In this document: positions 24,428 to 24,603 of the stretch, in pieces
Layout of the letters: each line of letters opens with the position of its first letter
Numbering within the stretch: the stretch's first letter is position 1
Origin: Gemmatimonadota bacterium
Lineage (GTDB): Bacteria; Gemmatimonadota; Gemmatimonadetes; Longimicrobiales; RSA9
Direction of reading: 5' to 3'
Length of the DNA stretch: 24,603 nucleotides
NCBI GenBank assembly: GCA_016207445.1
Contig: JACQPS010000373.1
Span: 1 to 24,603, forward strand
Program-made: the position numbers and the translations under genes
The notes under the pieces: generated by a model
Databases searched by the model: none
The model's input: the letters and a program-made list of their open reading frames with translations, nothing else
Told to the model about the DNA's origin: nothing

Positions 24428-24603
24428 CCGTGTCCCTCCTCGCCCTGGCCGCGGCCCTTCCCGGACGGATGTCGCACGTGAGGACCTTGCCCTCATGGAT
24501 GGACACGTTCGGATCCGCCACCAGCGCGACCAGGTCGTTCGCGCTGCCGCCGCGCACGAGCCCCTGGTAGCCGAAGTGCCAGGGGAACCCGATCTGGTGC
24601 ACG
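24417..24603 (-). CDS. fdhA: Formate dehydrogenase-like molybdopterin subunit, C-terminal end only
   Basis: Only the last 61 or so residues are in the window; the gene continues past the right edge. HQIGFPWHFGYQGL followed by ANDLVALVADPNVSIHEGKVLTCDIRPG matches the C-terminal molydopterin-dinucleotide-binding region of FdnG/FdoG-type formate dehydrogenases, which oxidise formate using a Mo- or W-bis-MGD cofactor. The active-site Sec/Cys and the Tat signal lie outside the window. The stop codon lies within the downstream repeat and overlaps fdhB. Confidence 0.85.
   Translation of the reverse strand, partial: VHQIGFPWHFGYQGLVRGGSANDLVALVADPNVSIHEGKVLTCDIRPGRAAARARRDTDAP

Noticed and set aside
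24417..24603. Selenocysteine or SECIS signal in the formate dehydrogenase gene
   Set aside because: The active-site region lies outside the window, so nothing can be said.

Overview
The window (about 24.6 kb, GC-rich, nearly all genes on the minus strand) looks like a chromosomal segment of an environmental bacterium, most probably Gemmatimonadota. Three things point there: the order tilS-hpt-ftsH-folP-cdaA / exbB-exbD-exbD-tonB / yggS-divIVA-pnp / ileS-lspA-rluD, the TonB cluster with two ExbD genes, and a pilin-like C-terminal domain of a kind I associate with that phylum. This assignment rests on memory of gene order and protein style, not on a search.

Region 1 (1-16 kb) is a compact housekeeping block read right to left. 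It runs from tRNA-Ile lysidine synthetase (tilS) through hypoxanthine phosphoribosyltransferase, FtsH, dihydropteroate synthase and a CdaA-type diadenylate cyclase. A promoter-like site (TTGACA, 17 bp, TAAATT) then precedes exbB-exbD-exbD-tonB, which ends in a clear rho-independent terminator. A second promoter-like site precedes yggS-divIVA-purine nucleoside phosphorylase. Last come a large type-2 IleS, LspA and an RluA/RluD-type pseudouridine synthase. Many junctions overlap by 1-8 bp or carry Shine-Dalgarno sequences, so these are probably co-translated operons. The CdaA homologue has Tyr where the family has the catalytic metal-binding Asp of the DGA motif.

Region 2 (about 16-22.2 kb) is accessory. 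It holds an AI-2E/PerM-family transporter with an apparent 2-nt frameshift, two Gly/Tyr/Arg-rich disordered proteins (one carrying a BON domain), a membrane-anchored glycerophosphodiester phosphodiesterase, an 89-aa unknown protein, a DUF72 gene broken by an internal deletion plus frameshift, and a membrane protein whose C-terminal half resembles a type IV pilin but has no prepilin cleavage site.

Region 3 (22.2 kb to the right end) is a formate-dehydrogenase-like operon read right to left: the C-terminal end of the molybdopterin subunit, a four-cluster ferredoxin subunit, an NrfD-type membrane subunit and a small unknown protein, all with overlapping junctions.

The most unusual theme is repeats. 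At least four intergenic gaps hold short-unit tandem repeats or long arms arranged head-to-head as inverted repeats (4-249, 5055-5123, 17025-17082, 18789-18915), each with a different unit. There is also a G-quadruplex-type hexamer array at 7493-7530 and a 12-bp repeat lying across the fdhA/fdhB junction. I saw no tRNA, rRNA, CRISPR array, insertion sequence or prophage.
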